Shown in pieces: positions 1-9,500 of a stretch of 64,000 bases of DNA. The translations under genes were made by a program, and so were the position numbers. Position 1 is the first letter of the stretch. Every line of letters begins with the position of its first letter. The notes beneath the pieces were generated by a model. It worked only from the letters and a program-made list of their open reading frames with translations, searched no databases and had not been told where the DNA came from. The stretch comes from Xanthomonas sp. F10 (lineage in GTDB: Bacteria > Pseudomonadota > Gammaproteobacteria > Xanthomonadales > Xanthomonadaceae). The DNA is taken from positions 2,446,456-2,510,455 of the forward strand of contig NZ_JACHNP010000001.1 in the NCBI RefSeq assembly GCF_014206815.1, in the 5' to 3' direction.

Positions 1-652
1 CCACCGGAACGCGGTACAGCACGTCGGGGAGCAAGGCACGACTGGTGTCGTAGGCGTCCTGCCATGCGCCGCGGAACACGCCCGGTGCGACTTCGACGAA
101 ATGGTCGGCGGTTGCCTCGCGCAGATTGTCGCGGGCGATGGCCAGGCCTTCGTCCAGGGTGATCCCCCATGCCGCACGCGGCCCCTGGAACAGCGTGGAA
201 ATGGTGTCCGGCAGATCCAGCGCCAGCAGCTCGACGCAATCCTCGGCAATGTCGCGCCATGCATACGGGAATGGCGCATCGAGGCCCTTCTCAAGGACGT
301 GCTCCAGCCGCAGCTCCTCGAACATGCCGCGATTGCGGATCACCGGCATCAGCGTCGGGCGCACCTCTTCGAATGTCTTTTCCCGGCCACTCTCTTCCTG
401 CGCGTTGAGCGATGACGTCACATAGCCGCGCAATGCCTCGGCGCGGCCCTTGCGCGGCGCGGTCTTGTAGGCCTGATAGGCGTTGTGCAGATAGATGGTG
501 TAGCCGTTGCCGCCGACCAGCCGGAACGCGCCGGGCTGATAGACCAACTCCTCGCGATAGCCGCGCGCGCGCAGGGCGTCGGTATACATCCTGGCGAAGG
601 CATCGGGGCTGGGCGTGCGGTTGAACAGCGTATCGAACAGTGCAGCGAACAT
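1..652 (-). CDS. DUF1444-like hypothetical protein, 3' end outside window
   Basis: An open frame starts at an ATG at 652 and runs off the left edge without a stop, giving 217 residues. An AAGGA ribosome site lies about nine bases upstream. The predicted protein is soluble, with no signal peptide or membrane segment. It opens MFAALFDTLFNRTPSPDAF and contains PTLMPVIRNRGMFEEL, which resembles the DUF1444/YtpQ family by eye. Codon third positions are strongly G/C, as in the neighbouring real genes, whereas the overlapping plus-strand frames look random. Function is unknown. Family assignment is moderate confidence, coding status high. Confidence 0.7.
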   Translation of the reverse strand, partial: MFAALFDTLFNRTPSPDAFARMYTDALRARGYREELVYQPGAFRLVGGNGYTIYLHNAYQAYKTAPRKGRAEALRGYVTSSLNAQEESGREKTFEEVRPTLMPVIRNRGMFEELRLEHVLEKGLDAPFPYAWRDIAEDCVELLALDLPDTISTLFQGPRAAWGITLDEGLAIARDNLREATADHFVEVAPGVFRGAWQDAYDTSRALLPDVLYRVPV

Positions 653-870
653 CGGCGGTCGTCCTTGTCGAATGGCGGCATGCGGGTGCCGCGGAATGCT
701 AGCGCAACTGTGCTGTCGCGCAGATGGACATGGGCTGCCGCTTGCGCGAAGGCAACCCGGCAACTCCGATAGCGCGAAGCCGCCAGCAGGCACGCGCGCG
801 CTGTTCGATCAGCCGTCCACACGCCCGCACGCATTCCCGGCGCGATGCCTCACGCAGCTCGGTGCGTGCA
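653..870. other. intergenic stretch, nothing recognised
   Basis: This is the upstream region of the leftmost gene and precedes the purA terminator. Open frames here are short and lack ribosome sites or recognisable protein sequence. No clear -35/-10 pair was seen. Confidence 0.5.
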
Positions 871-902
871 AATAAAAAAGCCCCGCTGTCGCGGGGCTCT
901 TT
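871..902 (-). terminator. intrinsic terminator downstream of purA
   Basis: Read on the minus strand, an eight-pair stem AGCCCCGC / GCGGGGCT with a four-base loop is followed by a run of T (plus strand AATAAAAAA). It lies about 60 bases past the purA stop and is well placed to end that transcript. Confidence 0.8.
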
Positions 903-917
903 GGAGACTCGGCGCTT

Positions 918-941
918 CCTTCTCCCGCGTACGGGAGAAGG
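918..941. repeat. palindrome CCTTCTCCCG-N4-CGGGAGAAGG
   Basis: Ten-base arms flank a four-base loop between the purA stop and its terminator. A close relative with the same arms lies at 34252-34272 in the prp operon, so this is a dispersed intergenic palindrome. It has no T-tract and could act as a 3' stabilising hairpin. Confidence 0.6.
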
Positions 942-959
942 AGCCGCGTGCCACCTGCG

Positions 960-2456
<1,497 letters not shown>

Positions 2457-2509
2457 TCACCACCCCCTGGCCGGTTGCGTTCAGGCCCGGCGGTCGCAAC
2501 CCGCCTGGC

Positions 2510-2695
2510 TCAGCCGCGCACCCACCACAGCGCCAGCAGGCCCAAGCCGACGGCAATGGCGCCGGCCCCACGCAACTGCCGCGGCGGCATGCTCAACATC
2601 TGCTGGACCATCCGCCGCCATGCCTCCGGCGCGGCGAACAGCAGCAGGCCTTCGAGGATCACCATCAGACAGACCGCGGCGATGAGATCCTGCAT
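2510..2695 (-). CDS. DUF2065 (YjeT-like) small membrane protein
   Basis: This 61-residue protein has two hydrophobic segments, one near residues 3-22 and one near 43-58, consistent with a small inner-membrane protein of the DUF2065/YjeT family. The family has no established biochemical role. A GGAGA ribosome site precedes the ATG at 2695. Position supports the call: yjeT lies between hflC and purA in enterobacteria, exactly as here. Confidence 0.85.
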   Translation of the reverse strand: MQDLIAAVCLMVILEGLLLFAAPEAWRRMVQQMLSMPPRQLRGAGAIAVGLGLLALWWVRG

Positions 2696-2736
2696 GGCGG
2701 TCTCCGGTGACGCTGGGCCGCAGCCCGGTGATGCCT

Positions 2737-2803
2737 GTAGGAGCGGCTTCAGCCGCGACCGGGCATTCCAAGTAACGCCTGTCGCGGCTGAAGCCGCTCC
2801 TAC
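2737..2803. repeat. type-1 REP inverted pair
   Basis: Two perfectly complementary 23-base arms, beginning GTAGGAGCGGCTTCAGCCGC, are separated by 21 bases. The same arm recurs at 6596, 9501, 12592 and 25380, and as single copies in the array at 29200-29790. No RAYT transposase gene is present in the window. Confidence 0.9.
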
Positions 2804-2834
2804 AGATGCCTGGCGACCGGGAACCCGCTCTTAC

Positions 2835-2874
2835 GAATCCCCAATCCCGACTCCCCACTCCCCAATCCCACCCC
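2835..2874 (-). repeat. G-rich heptad tract directly 3' of hflC
   Basis: On the minus (hflC sense) strand, runs of three to four G are separated by ATT or AGT, ending GGGGATTCGTAAGAGCGGG. It begins at the base after the hflC stop codon. The spacing allows a four-layer-run G-quadruplex. Similar tracts follow the genes ending at 6496, 6715 and 52304. Confidence 0.7.
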
Positions 2875-3741
2875 TCAGCGATCGCTCTTGAGGTACTGCA
2901 GGAACGGATCGTTCTTGTCGAGCACGATCACGCCATTGCCGTCGGCCATGGCGCCACGGTAGGCCTCCAGGCTGCGGTAGAAGGCGTAGAACGACGGGTC
3001 GGCGGAGCCGGCCTTGCCGTAGACGCTGGCGGCCTCGGCATCGCCTTCGCCGCGCAGCTTCTGCGCGTCGCGCTCGGCCTCGGCGACCAGCACCGTGCTC
3101 TCGCGGTCGGCCTGGGCACGGATGGTCAGCGCCTGCTCCTCGCCCTCGGCGCGCAGCTTGGCGGCTTCCTGCTTGCGCTGCGCGCGCATGCGCTCGTACA
3201 CGTCGGTGATCACCTGGCTGTCGGTCGGCAGGTCGATCTGCTTGATGCGCAGGTCGACGATCTGCATACCCAGGGTCTTGCTGGCCGCGTTGATCGCCAC
3301 CAGCTGCTTGGCGATCAGTTCGCTGCGGTCGCCGGACACCAGCTGCTGCAGGGTGCGCGAGTTGATCTGGTTGCGCAGCGAGTCGGTGATGATCGGCGCC
3401 AGCAGGCTGTTGGCCACCTTCTCATCGCCGCCAGTGGTGGCGCGGTAGAAGGCGCGCACGTCGGAGATGTAGCCGATGGCGAAGAAGCTGACGCTGACGT
3501 CCTTCTGTTCGGCGGTGAAGTAGCGCGCGGGGGTGGTGTCGATCACCTGGAAGCGGCGGTCGAACATGCGCACCGACTCGACCAGCGGCACCTTGAAGTG
3601 CAGGCCCGGCTTGAGGTCGGCGCGTACCACACGGCCCAGGTTCAGCACCATCGCCGCCTTGTCCTCGGGCACCACGAACACCGAGCTGAGCAGCGCGAAC
3701 AACGCGACGACGGCAATGCCCGCCCACAATGACAGTTTCAT
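2875..3741 (-). CDS. hflC: HflC, SPFH/band-7 membrane protein
   Basis: Partner of HflK in the inner-membrane complex that surrounds and modulates the FtsH protease. The 288-residue product has an N-terminal membrane anchor at about residues 5-24, then a band-7/SPFH domain (FVVPEDKAAMVLNLGRVV through the region near residue 190) and an Ala/Glu/Arg-rich coiled segment (AERDAQKLRGEGDAEAAS). It ends in the conserved FLQYLKS motif (DPFLQYLKSDR). Its ATG overlaps the hflK stop by four bases (ATGA), indicating translational coupling. Confidence 0.96.
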   Translation of the reverse strand: MKLSLWAGIAVVALFALLSSVFVVPEDKAAMVLNLGRVVRADLKPGLHFKVPLVESVRMFDRRFQVIDTTPARYFTAEQKDVSVSFFAIGYISDVRAFYRATTGGDEKVANSLLAPIITDSLRNQINSRTLQQLVSGDRSELIAKQLVAINAASKTLGMQIVDLRIKQIDLPTDSQVITDVYERMRAQRKQEAAKLRAEGEEQALTIRAQADRESTVLVAEAERDAQKLRGEGDAEAASVYGKAGSADPSFYAFYRSLEAYRGAMADGNGVIVLDKNDPFLQYLKSDR

Positions 3742-4889
3742 CGCTGGATCTCCTCACGACCGGTCGGGCGCGGCGTGCGCTCCGGGTTGCGGACACTCTC
3801 GGCCGAACTGCTGTTCAAGGACGGCATCAGCACCTCCTGCGGCACCGTCGGCAGCGATCCGCCGGTGGTCGGCGAGGTCGGCGGGGTCGACGTGGCCGGC
3901 GCCTTGCCCTCGGCCGGCATCGGCACGTAGATCAGCTGGCGGCCGTCGCCGCCGATGACCTTGCGGTTCTCCGCCAGCACCTGCTGCACGGTCTCCAGCC
4001 ACAGCCGCTTGCGGGTGACCTCCGGCGCGTTCTGGTACTGCTGCTGCAGCAGGGTGAAGCGCTCGGCGTCGCCCTGCGCGCGGGCGATCGCCGCGTCCTT
4101 GTAGCCTTCGGCGACGGTGCGGGTGCGTGCCGCCTGGCCGCGCGCCTCCGGCACCACCTTGGCGGCGTAGGCCTGGGCCTCGTTGATCAGCCGCTCCTTG
4201 ACCTGCTGGGCACCGTTGACCTCGTCGAAGGCCGACTTCACTTCCTCCGGCGGACGTGCGTCGGGCAGGGTCAGGCCGGTCACGATCAGGCCGGTGTGAT
4301 AGGCCTTCAGCGCAGCCTGCAGGCGCTCGCGCGCGGCCACCGCCATCGGGCCGCGGTTGTTGAGCACCGTGTTGAGATCGGAACGGCCGATCTGTTCGCG
4401 CACCGCGCTCTGCGCGGCCTGCTCCAGCACCAGGTCGGCGTTACGCGCGCCGAACACGTAGGTACGCGGGTCCTCGACCCGGTACTGCACGTTGAGCGAG
4501 ACGTTGACGATGTTCTCGTCGCCGGTCAGCACCGGCAGCTGGCTGTCGAAGGTCTTGATGCGGGTGGCATCGACCTTGCGCACGGTCTCGATCGGCCACG
4601 GCAGCTTGAAGTTCGGGCCGGGCTGCAGGATCCGCGAGAACTGGCCGAAGCGCAGCACCACGCCGCGCTGCTGCTCGCCGATCAGCTGGAAGCTGCTGAA
4701 CAGCAGCAGCAGCACCACCGCGCCCAGGATCCAGCGGCCGATGCCGCCGCCGTCGCCGAACAGGTCCTTCAACGGACCGGGCAAGCCGCCCCACTTTCCT
4801 CCCCCACTGCCGCCACGCGGCGGCCAGGGACCGCGCCCGTGATTGTCCGGGCCGTCTCCGCCCTTGCCGCCAGGTGTGTTCCAGGCCAT
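3738..4889 (-). CDS. hflK: HflK, SPFH/band-7 membrane protein
   Basis: Forms the periplasm-facing HflKC assembly with HflC and regulates FtsH. The 383-residue protein has a Gly/Pro-rich cytoplasmic N-terminus (about 1-50), one membrane segment at about 54-75 (ILGAVVLLLLFSSFQLI), the band-7 domain (EQQRGVVLRFGQFSRILQPG onwards), a charged coiled region near 220-290, and a Ser/Thr/Pro-rich tail. A GGAG site precedes the ATG at 4889. It is first in the hflK-hflC-DUF2065 unit and is divergent from the reductase at 5032. Confidence 0.96.
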   Translation of the reverse strand: MAWNTPGGKGGDGPDNHGRGPWPPRGGSGGGKWGGLPGPLKDLFGDGGGIGRWILGAVVLLLLFSSFQLIGEQQRGVVLRFGQFSRILQPGPNFKLPWPIETVRKVDATRIKTFDSQLPVLTGDENIVNVSLNVQYRVEDPRTYVFGARNADLVLEQAAQSAVREQIGRSDLNTVLNNRGPMAVAARERLQAALKAYHTGLIVTGLTLPDARPPEEVKSAFDEVNGAQQVKERLINEAQAYAAKVVPEARGQAARTRTVAEGYKDAAIARAQGDAERFTLLQQQYQNAPEVTRKRLWLETVQQVLAENRKVIGGDGRQLIYVPMPAEGKAPATSTPPTSPTTGGSLPTVPQEVLMPSLNSSSAESVRNPERTPRPTGREEIQR

Positions 4890-5031
4890 GCATGCTCCAA
4901 GAAGGAAGGTGGCGACGCGTCGGTCACGCGCCGGTCACCGGATAATGAGTCGCCGATTCTACAAGATGGGGCAGGCCCGCCGTTTCGAAAGGGTATCTTG
5001 GTGCATTCCTGCGTGCCGACCAAGGTGTTCC

Positions 5032-6036
5032 ATGTCCGTTCCCGCCCAGTTCTCCGCCTTCCGCATCCACCAGGACACCAGCGGCTACCGCGCCGGCATC
5101 GCCCCGCTGTCGTTGGACCAGCTCAACGACGGCGAGGTGGTGATCCGTGCCGCCTGGTCCTCGGTGAACTTCAAGGACGCGCTGGCCGGCACCGGCCAGG
5201 GCAAGATCCTGCGCCGCTTCCCGCTGGTCGGCGGCATCGACGTGGCCGGGCACGTGGTGGCCTCCAGCGACCCGGCGTTCAAGGAAGGCGATGCGGTGCT
5301 GGTCACCGGCTGCGGCCTCAGCGAGACCCGCGACGGCGGCTACAGCGAGTACGTGCGCCTGGAGTCGAAGTGGGTGGTGCCGCTGCCGGCCGGGCTGAGC
5401 CTGCGCGAGAGCATGGTGCTGGGCACCGCCGGCTTCACCGCGGCGCTGGCGCTGCTGCGCCTGCTCGACAACCGCCAGACGCCGGCGCATGGCCCGCTGT
5501 GCGTGACCGGCGCCACCGGCGGGGTCGGCTCGCTGGCGATCGACATCTTCAGCCGCGCCGGCTTCGAGGTGCATGCGGTCAGCGGCAAGGCCGACCGCGC
5601 CGCGCAGCTCAAGGCCTGGGGCGCCACCCAGGTGCTGGGCCGCGAGGCCCTGCAGACCACGCGGCCGCTGGACTCGGTGCGCTTCGGCGGCGGCCTGGAC
5701 AACGTGGGCGGGGCGATGCTGACCAGCCTGCTGGCGCAGACGGCGCCGTACGGCAACGTCGCCAGCGCCGGCCTGGCCGCGACCGCGGAGCTGGACATGA
5801 CGGTGATGCCCTTCATCCTGCGCGGGGTGTCGCTGCTGGGCATCGGCTCGGCCGGCACCGCCCGCGACCTGCGCGACCGCATCTGGCAGCACCTGGGCAG
5901 CGACTGGAAGCCGCGCCACCTGGACACGATCTGCACCCGCGAGGTGGACCTGGCCGGGCTGCCGGAGGTGTTCGCCACGATGCTGGCCGGGCAGTCGTTC
6001 GGGCGCACCGTGGTGCGGCTGGATCCGAGCGCGTAG
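5032..6036 (+). CDS. acuI: YhdH/AcuI-type zinc-independent MDR oxidoreductase
   Basis: Medium-chain dehydrogenase/reductase. AcuI/YhdH enzymes reduce acryloyl-CoA to propionyl-CoA with NADPH. The 334-residue product shows the expected GroES-like N-terminal half (SSVNFKDALAGTGQGKI, GIDVAGHV), then a Rossmann half with GATGGVGS near residue 160, followed by SGKADRAAQLKAWGA. The structural zinc cysteines of alcohol dehydrogenases are absent, as in this subfamily. The ATG at 5032 gives the family N-terminus; the open frame extends upstream without similarity. Physiological substrate is inferred; a link to the prp operon at 30-37 kb is plausible but unlinked in position. Confidence 0.88.
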   Translation: MSVPAQFSAFRIHQDTSGYRAGIAPLSLDQLNDGEVVIRAAWSSVNFKDALAGTGQGKILRRFPLVGGIDVAGHVVASSDPAFKEGDAVLVTGCGLSETRDGGYSEYVRLESKWVVPLPAGLSLRESMVLGTAGFTAALALLRLLDNRQTPAHGPLCVTGATGGVGSLAIDIFSRAGFEVHAVSGKADRAAQLKAWGATQVLGREALQTTRPLDSVRFGGGLDNVGGAMLTSLLAQTAPYGNVASAGLAATAELDMTVMPFILRGVSLLGIGSAGTARDLRDRIWQHLGSDWKPRHLDTICTREVDLAGLPEVFATMLAGQSFGRTVVRLDPSA

Positions 6037-6118
6037 CCACGCCGACGCTTTGTGACACGCAACGCTTTCCGCCCTCGCGTTGCTGCCACTACACTCGGAG
6101 CCTCCTAGGGGGAACCAC

Positions 6119-6496
6119 ATGGCACGCATTCTGATCGTCGACGATTCGCCGTCGCAGTTGCTGGGCATCCAGCGCATCGTGGAAAAACTGGGGCACGAAA
6201 CGATCACCGCCACCGACGGCGCCGCCGGCGTGGAAGCGGCCAAGGCAGCCTTGCCGGACCTGGTGCTGATGGACGTGGTGATGCCCAACCTCAACGGCTT
6301 CCAGGCCACCCGCACCCTGCGCCGCGAGCCGACCACGCAGAACATCCCGGTGATCCTGGTCACCACCAAGGACCAGGACACCGACCGCATGTGGGGCATG
6401 CGCCAGGGCGCCCGCGCCTACATCACCAAGCCGTTCTCCGAGGACGAGTTGTACGAGGTGATCGAGCGGGTGTTCAGCGGCGAGGATGCGCCGTAG
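6119..6496 (+). CDS. pilH: PilH-like single-domain response regulator
   Basis: This 125-residue CheY-like receiver has no output domain. Acidic pocket D8/D9, phosphoacceptor D52 (LVLMDVVMPN), T82/T83 and K104 (YITKP) are all present. Over its length it closely resembles PilH of the type IV pilus chemosensory system, with the shared phrases MARILIVDDS, NGFQATR and VTTKDQ. The start at 6119 follows an AGGGGG-type ribosome site. The gene stands alone, away from other pil-chp genes, so the symbol rests on sequence similarity only; it could be a paralogous twitching regulator. Confidence 0.8.
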   Translation: MARILIVDDSPSQLLGIQRIVEKLGHETITATDGAAGVEAAKAALPDLVLMDVVMPNLNGFQATRTLRREPTTQNIPVILVTTKDQDTDRMWGMRQGARAYITKPFSEDELYEVIERVFSGEDAP

Positions 6497-6501
6497 AAGC
6501 C

Positions 6502-6530
6502 GGGATTGGGGATTGGGGATTGGGGATTCG
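6502..6530 (+). repeat. G-rich heptad tract 3' of the PilH-like gene
   Basis: Starting a few bases after the stop codon, GGG-ATT-GGGG-ATT-GGGG-ATT-GGGG gives four G-runs with three-base loops, a textbook G-quadruplex pattern on the sense strand. The tail ATTCGTAAGGGCGGG is nearly the same as that after hflC. Confidence 0.75.
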
Positions 6531-6595
6531 TAAGGGCGGGTTTACGGGCAGCGTTTGAGTGCGCGGCGTAAGGCCGCATGTAATCGGCGCGCCTT

Positions 6596-6661
6596 GTAGG
6601 AGCGGCTTCAGCCGCGACAGGCGTTACCGGTAACGCCTGTCGCGGCTGAAGCCGCTCCTAC
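6596..6661. repeat. type-1 REP, 66-base perfect palindrome
   Basis: Left half 6596-6628 and right half 6629-6661 are exact reverse complements with no unpaired centre. It lies between the convergent PilH-like and cbpA genes, where it could act as a two-way 3' barrier. Confidence 0.9.
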
Positions 6662-6692
6662 GACGTTGCAGCGCGAAGGGAGCCGCTTTTGC

Positions 6693-6714
6693 GACTCCCC
6701 AATCCCGCCTCACT
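6693..6714 (-). repeat. short G-rich tract directly 3' of cbpA
   Basis: On the cbpA sense strand the stop codon is followed by GAGGCGGGATTGGGGAGTCG, a shorter version of the G-rich heptad tracts seen after hflC, the PilH-like gene and fabF. Only three G-runs are present. Confidence 0.5.
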
Positions 6715-7602
6715 TCATACGGCTTCGCCAAACGCCTTGGCCAACCCGCGATACGCCTTGCGCTGCGCTTCGGTTTCCGGCGCGGGCGCCAGCACTTCCA
6801 GTTCGACGATCTGGTCGCCCGGCGGGGTGCCCGGCAGGCCGCGGCCGCGCAGGCGCAGCTTGCGGCCGGCGTCCGATTCCGGGGGAATCTTCAGTTCCAC
6901 CGCCCCGCCCAGGGTCGGCACGCTGATGCTGGTGCCCAGCGCCGCCTGCCAGGGCGTCACCTGCAGGGTGTAGAGGATGTTGCGGCCGTCCACCTCGAAC
7001 TGCGGGTGCGCGGCGTACTCGATCTCCAGCAGCAGGTTGCTGCCGCCGTTGCCCTGCCCGCTCAGCCGGATCACCTGGCCGGGGCGCACGCCCTTGGGCA
7101 CGCGTACGTCCAGTTGCTTGCCGTTGATGGTGATGCGCACGCTGTCGCCGGCATACACCGCTTCCAGCGGCACCGCCAGCTTGGCGCGGGTATCGCCGCG
7201 CGGCGCGCCCGGCCCCGGACCCGGGCCGGCGCCGCCCTGGCGGGCGCGCTGCTGGCGGGCGAACAGGCTCTCGAAGAAATCGCTGAAGCCGCCGCCGGCG
7301 CCGCCGTTGCCGAACACTTCCTCGAAATCGAAGCCCTGCGCGCCGCCGTAGTTGGGCGGCGCGTGGAACTCCTCGCCCGGGCGGTAGCCCTGCGCGCGCA
7401 ACTGGTCGTAGGCGGCGCGCTTGGGCGGGTCGCGCAAGGCCTCGTAGGCCTCGTTGACGGCCTTGAACTTTTCCTCGGCCCCAGGCTCTTTGCTGACGTC
7501 GGGATGGTACTTGCGCGCCAGCCGCCGGTACGCGGTCTTGATCTCGGCATCGCCGGCGCTGGGTTCCACGCCCAGGGTCGCGTAGTAATCCTTGAATTCC
7601 AT
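6715..7602 (-). CDS. cbpA: CbpA-type DnaJ co-chaperone
   Basis: Hsp40 family protein that stimulates DnaK; CbpA-type members can also bind DNA. Order in the 295-residue product: J domain at about 1-70 with the HPD motif (KYHPDVS) and DYYATLGV; a Gly/Phe-rich linker at about 85-140; then the two-part C-terminal substrate domain (LEAVYAGDSVRITI, VPKGVRPGQVIRLSGQG). There is no Cys-rich zinc domain, which separates it from DnaJ. A GAGGTG ribosome site precedes 7602. It lies downstream of hsp20, with a terminator-like hairpin just before its ribosome site. Confidence 0.93.
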   Translation of the reverse strand: MEFKDYYATLGVEPSAGDAEIKTAYRRLARKYHPDVSKEPGAEEKFKAVNEAYEALRDPPKRAAYDQLRAQGYRPGEEFHAPPNYGGAQGFDFEEVFGNGGAGGGFSDFFESLFARQQRARQGGAGPGPGPGAPRGDTRAKLAVPLEAVYAGDSVRITINGKQLDVRVPKGVRPGQVIRLSGQGNGGSNLLLEIEYAAHPQFEVDGRNILYTLQVTPWQAALGTSISVPTLGGAVELKIPPESDAGRKLRLRGRGLPGTPPGDQIVELEVLAPAPETEAQRKAYRGLAKAFGEAV

Positions 7603-7611
7603 CCATCACCT

Positions 7612-7650
7612 CAAAAAAGAGTCGGCCCGCCGCCTTGCGGCAACGGGCCG
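7612..7650 (-). terminator. terminator/attenuator between hsp20 and cbpA
   Basis: On the minus strand CGGCCCG pairs with CGGGCCG, with an inner CCGC/GCGG stem, and is followed by ACTC and six T. The T-run ends only a few bases before the cbpA ribosome site, so partial termination would set the hsp20:cbpA ratio. Confidence 0.7.
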
Positions 7651-7738
7651 GTTGCATGCACTGCGCCATCGCCCGGCCATTCTACGGCCGGCGGCGAGGG
7701 CGCGGCGTCGCGAGGGCGACGCCGCTGCGGGCGGGCGC

Positions 7739-8206
7739 TTACTGCACGATCGTGGCCCCGGTATCGACCTGGATGCGACGCGGCGTGCTCGCCGGACGCT
7801 TGGGGATGCGCACTTCCAGCACGCCATGGTAGCCGGTGGCGGAAATGCCGTCCGGATCGGCGCTGTCGGGCAGCGCGAAGCGGCGGTGGAAGCTGCCGTA
7901 GCGGCGTTCGATACGCGAGAAGCGCTCGCTGTCGGCGGCCGATTCGCTCTTGCGCTCGCCCTTGATCGACAGGATGCCCTTGTCCATGGACACCTCGATC
8001 TCCGAGGGATCGATGCCCGGCAGGTCGGCATACAGCACGAAGCGCTCCGGCTCCTCCTTGATGTCCACGCGCGGCACCCACTGCGCGGTGACGACGGCCG
8101 ATTCGTCGGTGCCGCCGTTGGGGTCGAAGAAGCGGTCGAACACCTGCTTGATCTCGTTCTGGAATGCGGCCTGGGCCGGCCACTGGCGATAACGGACGAT
8201 GCTCAT
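7739..8206 (-). CDS. Hsp20/alpha-crystallin small heat-shock protein
   Basis: ATP-independent holdase that keeps unfolding proteins soluble. The 155-residue product has a short N-terminal arm, the alpha-crystallin domain from about residue 45 (WVPRVDIKEEPERFVLYADL) to about 140 (GVLEVRIPK), with the signature GVLEVRIPKRP, and a C-terminal IQV-type tail. An AGGAGA ribosome site lies before the ATG at 8206. A sigma-32-like promoter is visible upstream at 8290-8317. cbpA follows on the same strand, forming a heat-shock unit. Confidence 0.95.
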   Translation of the reverse strand: MSIVRYRQWPAQAAFQNEIKQVFDRFFDPNGGTDESAVVTAQWVPRVDIKEEPERFVLYADLPGIDPSEIEVSMDKGILSIKGERKSESAADSERFSRIERRYGSFHRRFALPDSADPDGISATGYHGVLEVRIPKRPASTPRRIQVDTGATIVQ

Positions 8207-8289
8207 CGTGGTCTCCTGAAACGTGAATGAGGTACACCCCCGGAGGGGCGGTTCGCGGCGGCGGGACCGGCCCGCCGTCCATGCCCGTC

Positions 8290-8317
8290 AGATAGGCGTA
8301 CCGCAGCGCTTTTCAAG
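8290..8317 (-). promoter_or_regulatory. sigma-32-like heat-shock promoter of hsp20
   Basis: On the minus strand CTTGAAA, a 13-base spacer and GCCTATCT match the sigma-32 consensus CTTGAAA-N(11-16)-CCCCATNT well. It lies about 85-110 bases before the hsp20 ATG, leaving a GC-rich leader with small hairpins (for example CCCCTCCGGGG) that might contribute thermosensing. Confidence 0.7.
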
Positions 8318-8375
8318 GCGTTGACGCCACCTTCCCATTTCCGTTTCTAGACTCGGTTCATCCAAGGAGCCCGAC

Positions 8376-8858
8376 ATGCCCATCCAGACCGGCGAACGCA
8401 TTCCCGAAGTGGTGCTGCAGCGCATCCGCGACGGCGTGGAAGCGGTGGATACGCGCACCCTGTTCGACGACCGCCGCGTCCTGCTGTTCGCGGTGCCCGG
8501 CGCCTTCACCCCGACCTGTTCGGAGAAGCACCTGCCCGGCTACGTGGAGCACTTCGAGGAGTTCCGCAAGCGCGGCATCGAGGTGTACTGCATGGCGGTC
8601 AACGACCCGTTCGTGATGCAGGCCTGGGGCAAGAGCCAGTTGGTGCCGGATGGCCTGCAGATGCTGTCCGACGGCAACGGCGACTTCGCCAAGGCGCTGG
8701 GCCTGGAACTGGACGCCAGCAGCTACGGCATGGGCGTGCGAGCGCGGCGCTTCGCGCTGTACGCCGACGACGGCGTGGTGCGTGCGCTGTTCGTCGAAGC
8801 GCCGGGCGAGTTCAAGGTCTCCGCCGCCGACTACGTGCTGCAGCACCTTCCCGACTGA
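8376..8858 (+). CDS. Prx5-family peroxiredoxin
   Basis: Thiol peroxidase reducing hydrogen peroxide and alkyl peroxides. The 160-residue protein has the Prx5/AhpE-like active site VPGAFTPTC with peroxidatic Cys48 and Thr45, and the helper Arg in a later segment (VRARRFALYADDG). There is no fused glutaredoxin domain, so it likely relies on a separate thiol reductant. An AAGGAG ribosome site precedes 8376. The ferritin-like gene begins 33 bases downstream, suggesting a two-gene oxidative-stress unit. Confidence 0.93.
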   Translation: MPIQTGERIPEVVLQRIRDGVEAVDTRTLFDDRRVLLFAVPGAFTPTCSEKHLPGYVEHFEEFRKRGIEVYCMAVNDPFVMQAWGKSQLVPDGLQMLSDGNGDFAKALGLELDASSYGMGVRARRFALYADDGVVRALFVEAPGEFKVSAADYVLQHLPD

Positions 8859-8891
8859 AATCCCCTTACCCACCACAGGAAACGGCCAGCC

Positions 8892-9476
8892 ATGTCCAAC
8901 AAGCCAGCCACCCCGAACACCGACGCCAAGCCGCTGCAGCACACCGCCGGCCTCACCGACACCGCCACGCTGCGCGCCAACGCCCGCCAGAGCATCGAGG
9001 ACGGCGCGATCACCAAGAGCTACAGCGCCGACCGCGAGGCGGTGATCAAGATGCTCAACGACGCGCTCGCCACCGAATACGTGTGCGTGCTGCGCTACTA
9101 CCGCCACTACTTCATGGCCGCCGGCATGCTTGCCGATGCGGTCAAGGCCGAGTTCCTCGAGCACGCGCAGCAGGAGCAGGCGCACGCGCACAAGCTGGCC
9201 GAGCGCATCGTGCAGCTGGGCGGCGAGCCGGACCTCAATCCGGATACCCTGACGGCGCGTTCGCATGCCGAGTACAAGGAAGGCGAGGATCTGCGCGACA
9301 TGGTCAAGGAAAACCTGATCGCCGAGCGCATCGCCATCGACAGCTACCGCGAGATGATCAACTTCGTCGGCGACAAGGACACCACCACCAAGCGCATCCT
9401 GGAAGAGATCCTGGCCCAGGAAGAAGAGCATGCCGACGAGTTCTCGGACATGCTGGAAGGCTGGATCGGCAAGTAA
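8892..9476 (+). CDS. ferritin-like (bacterioferritin/Dps-type) iron protein
   Basis: This 194-residue four-helix-bundle protein of the ferritin superfamily has a roughly 35-residue hydrophilic N-terminal extension. The di-iron ligands are visible as EYVCVLRY near residue 60, EFLEHAQQEQAHA (E-x6-E..H type) near 95, then NLIAERIAIDSY and ILAQEEEHADEF. It probably oxidises and stores or detoxifies iron, and pairs naturally with the upstream peroxiredoxin. An AGGAAA site lies before the ATG. Whether it assembles as a ferritin or a Dps-like shell cannot be told from sequence alone. Confidence 0.88.
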   Translation: MSNKPATPNTDAKPLQHTAGLTDTATLRANARQSIEDGAITKSYSADREAVIKMLNDALATEYVCVLRYYRHYFMAAGMLADAVKAEFLEHAQQEQAHAHKLAERIVQLGGEPDLNPDTLTARSHAEYKEGEDLRDMVKENLIAERIAIDSYREMINFVGDKDTTTKRILEEILAQEEEHADEFSDMLEGWIGK

Positions 9477-9500
9477 GCCGCTTCCGTTTTTAGCGCTGTC

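Noticed and set aside
3729..6134. 801-codon plus-strand ORF across hflK and acuI
   Set aside because: Antisense to hflK and out of frame with acuI; a shadow of high-GC coding DNA.
8321..8353. TTGACG and TAGACT as a sigma-70 promoter of the peroxiredoxin gene
   Set aside because: Spacing is 21 bases, too long for a normal promoter.
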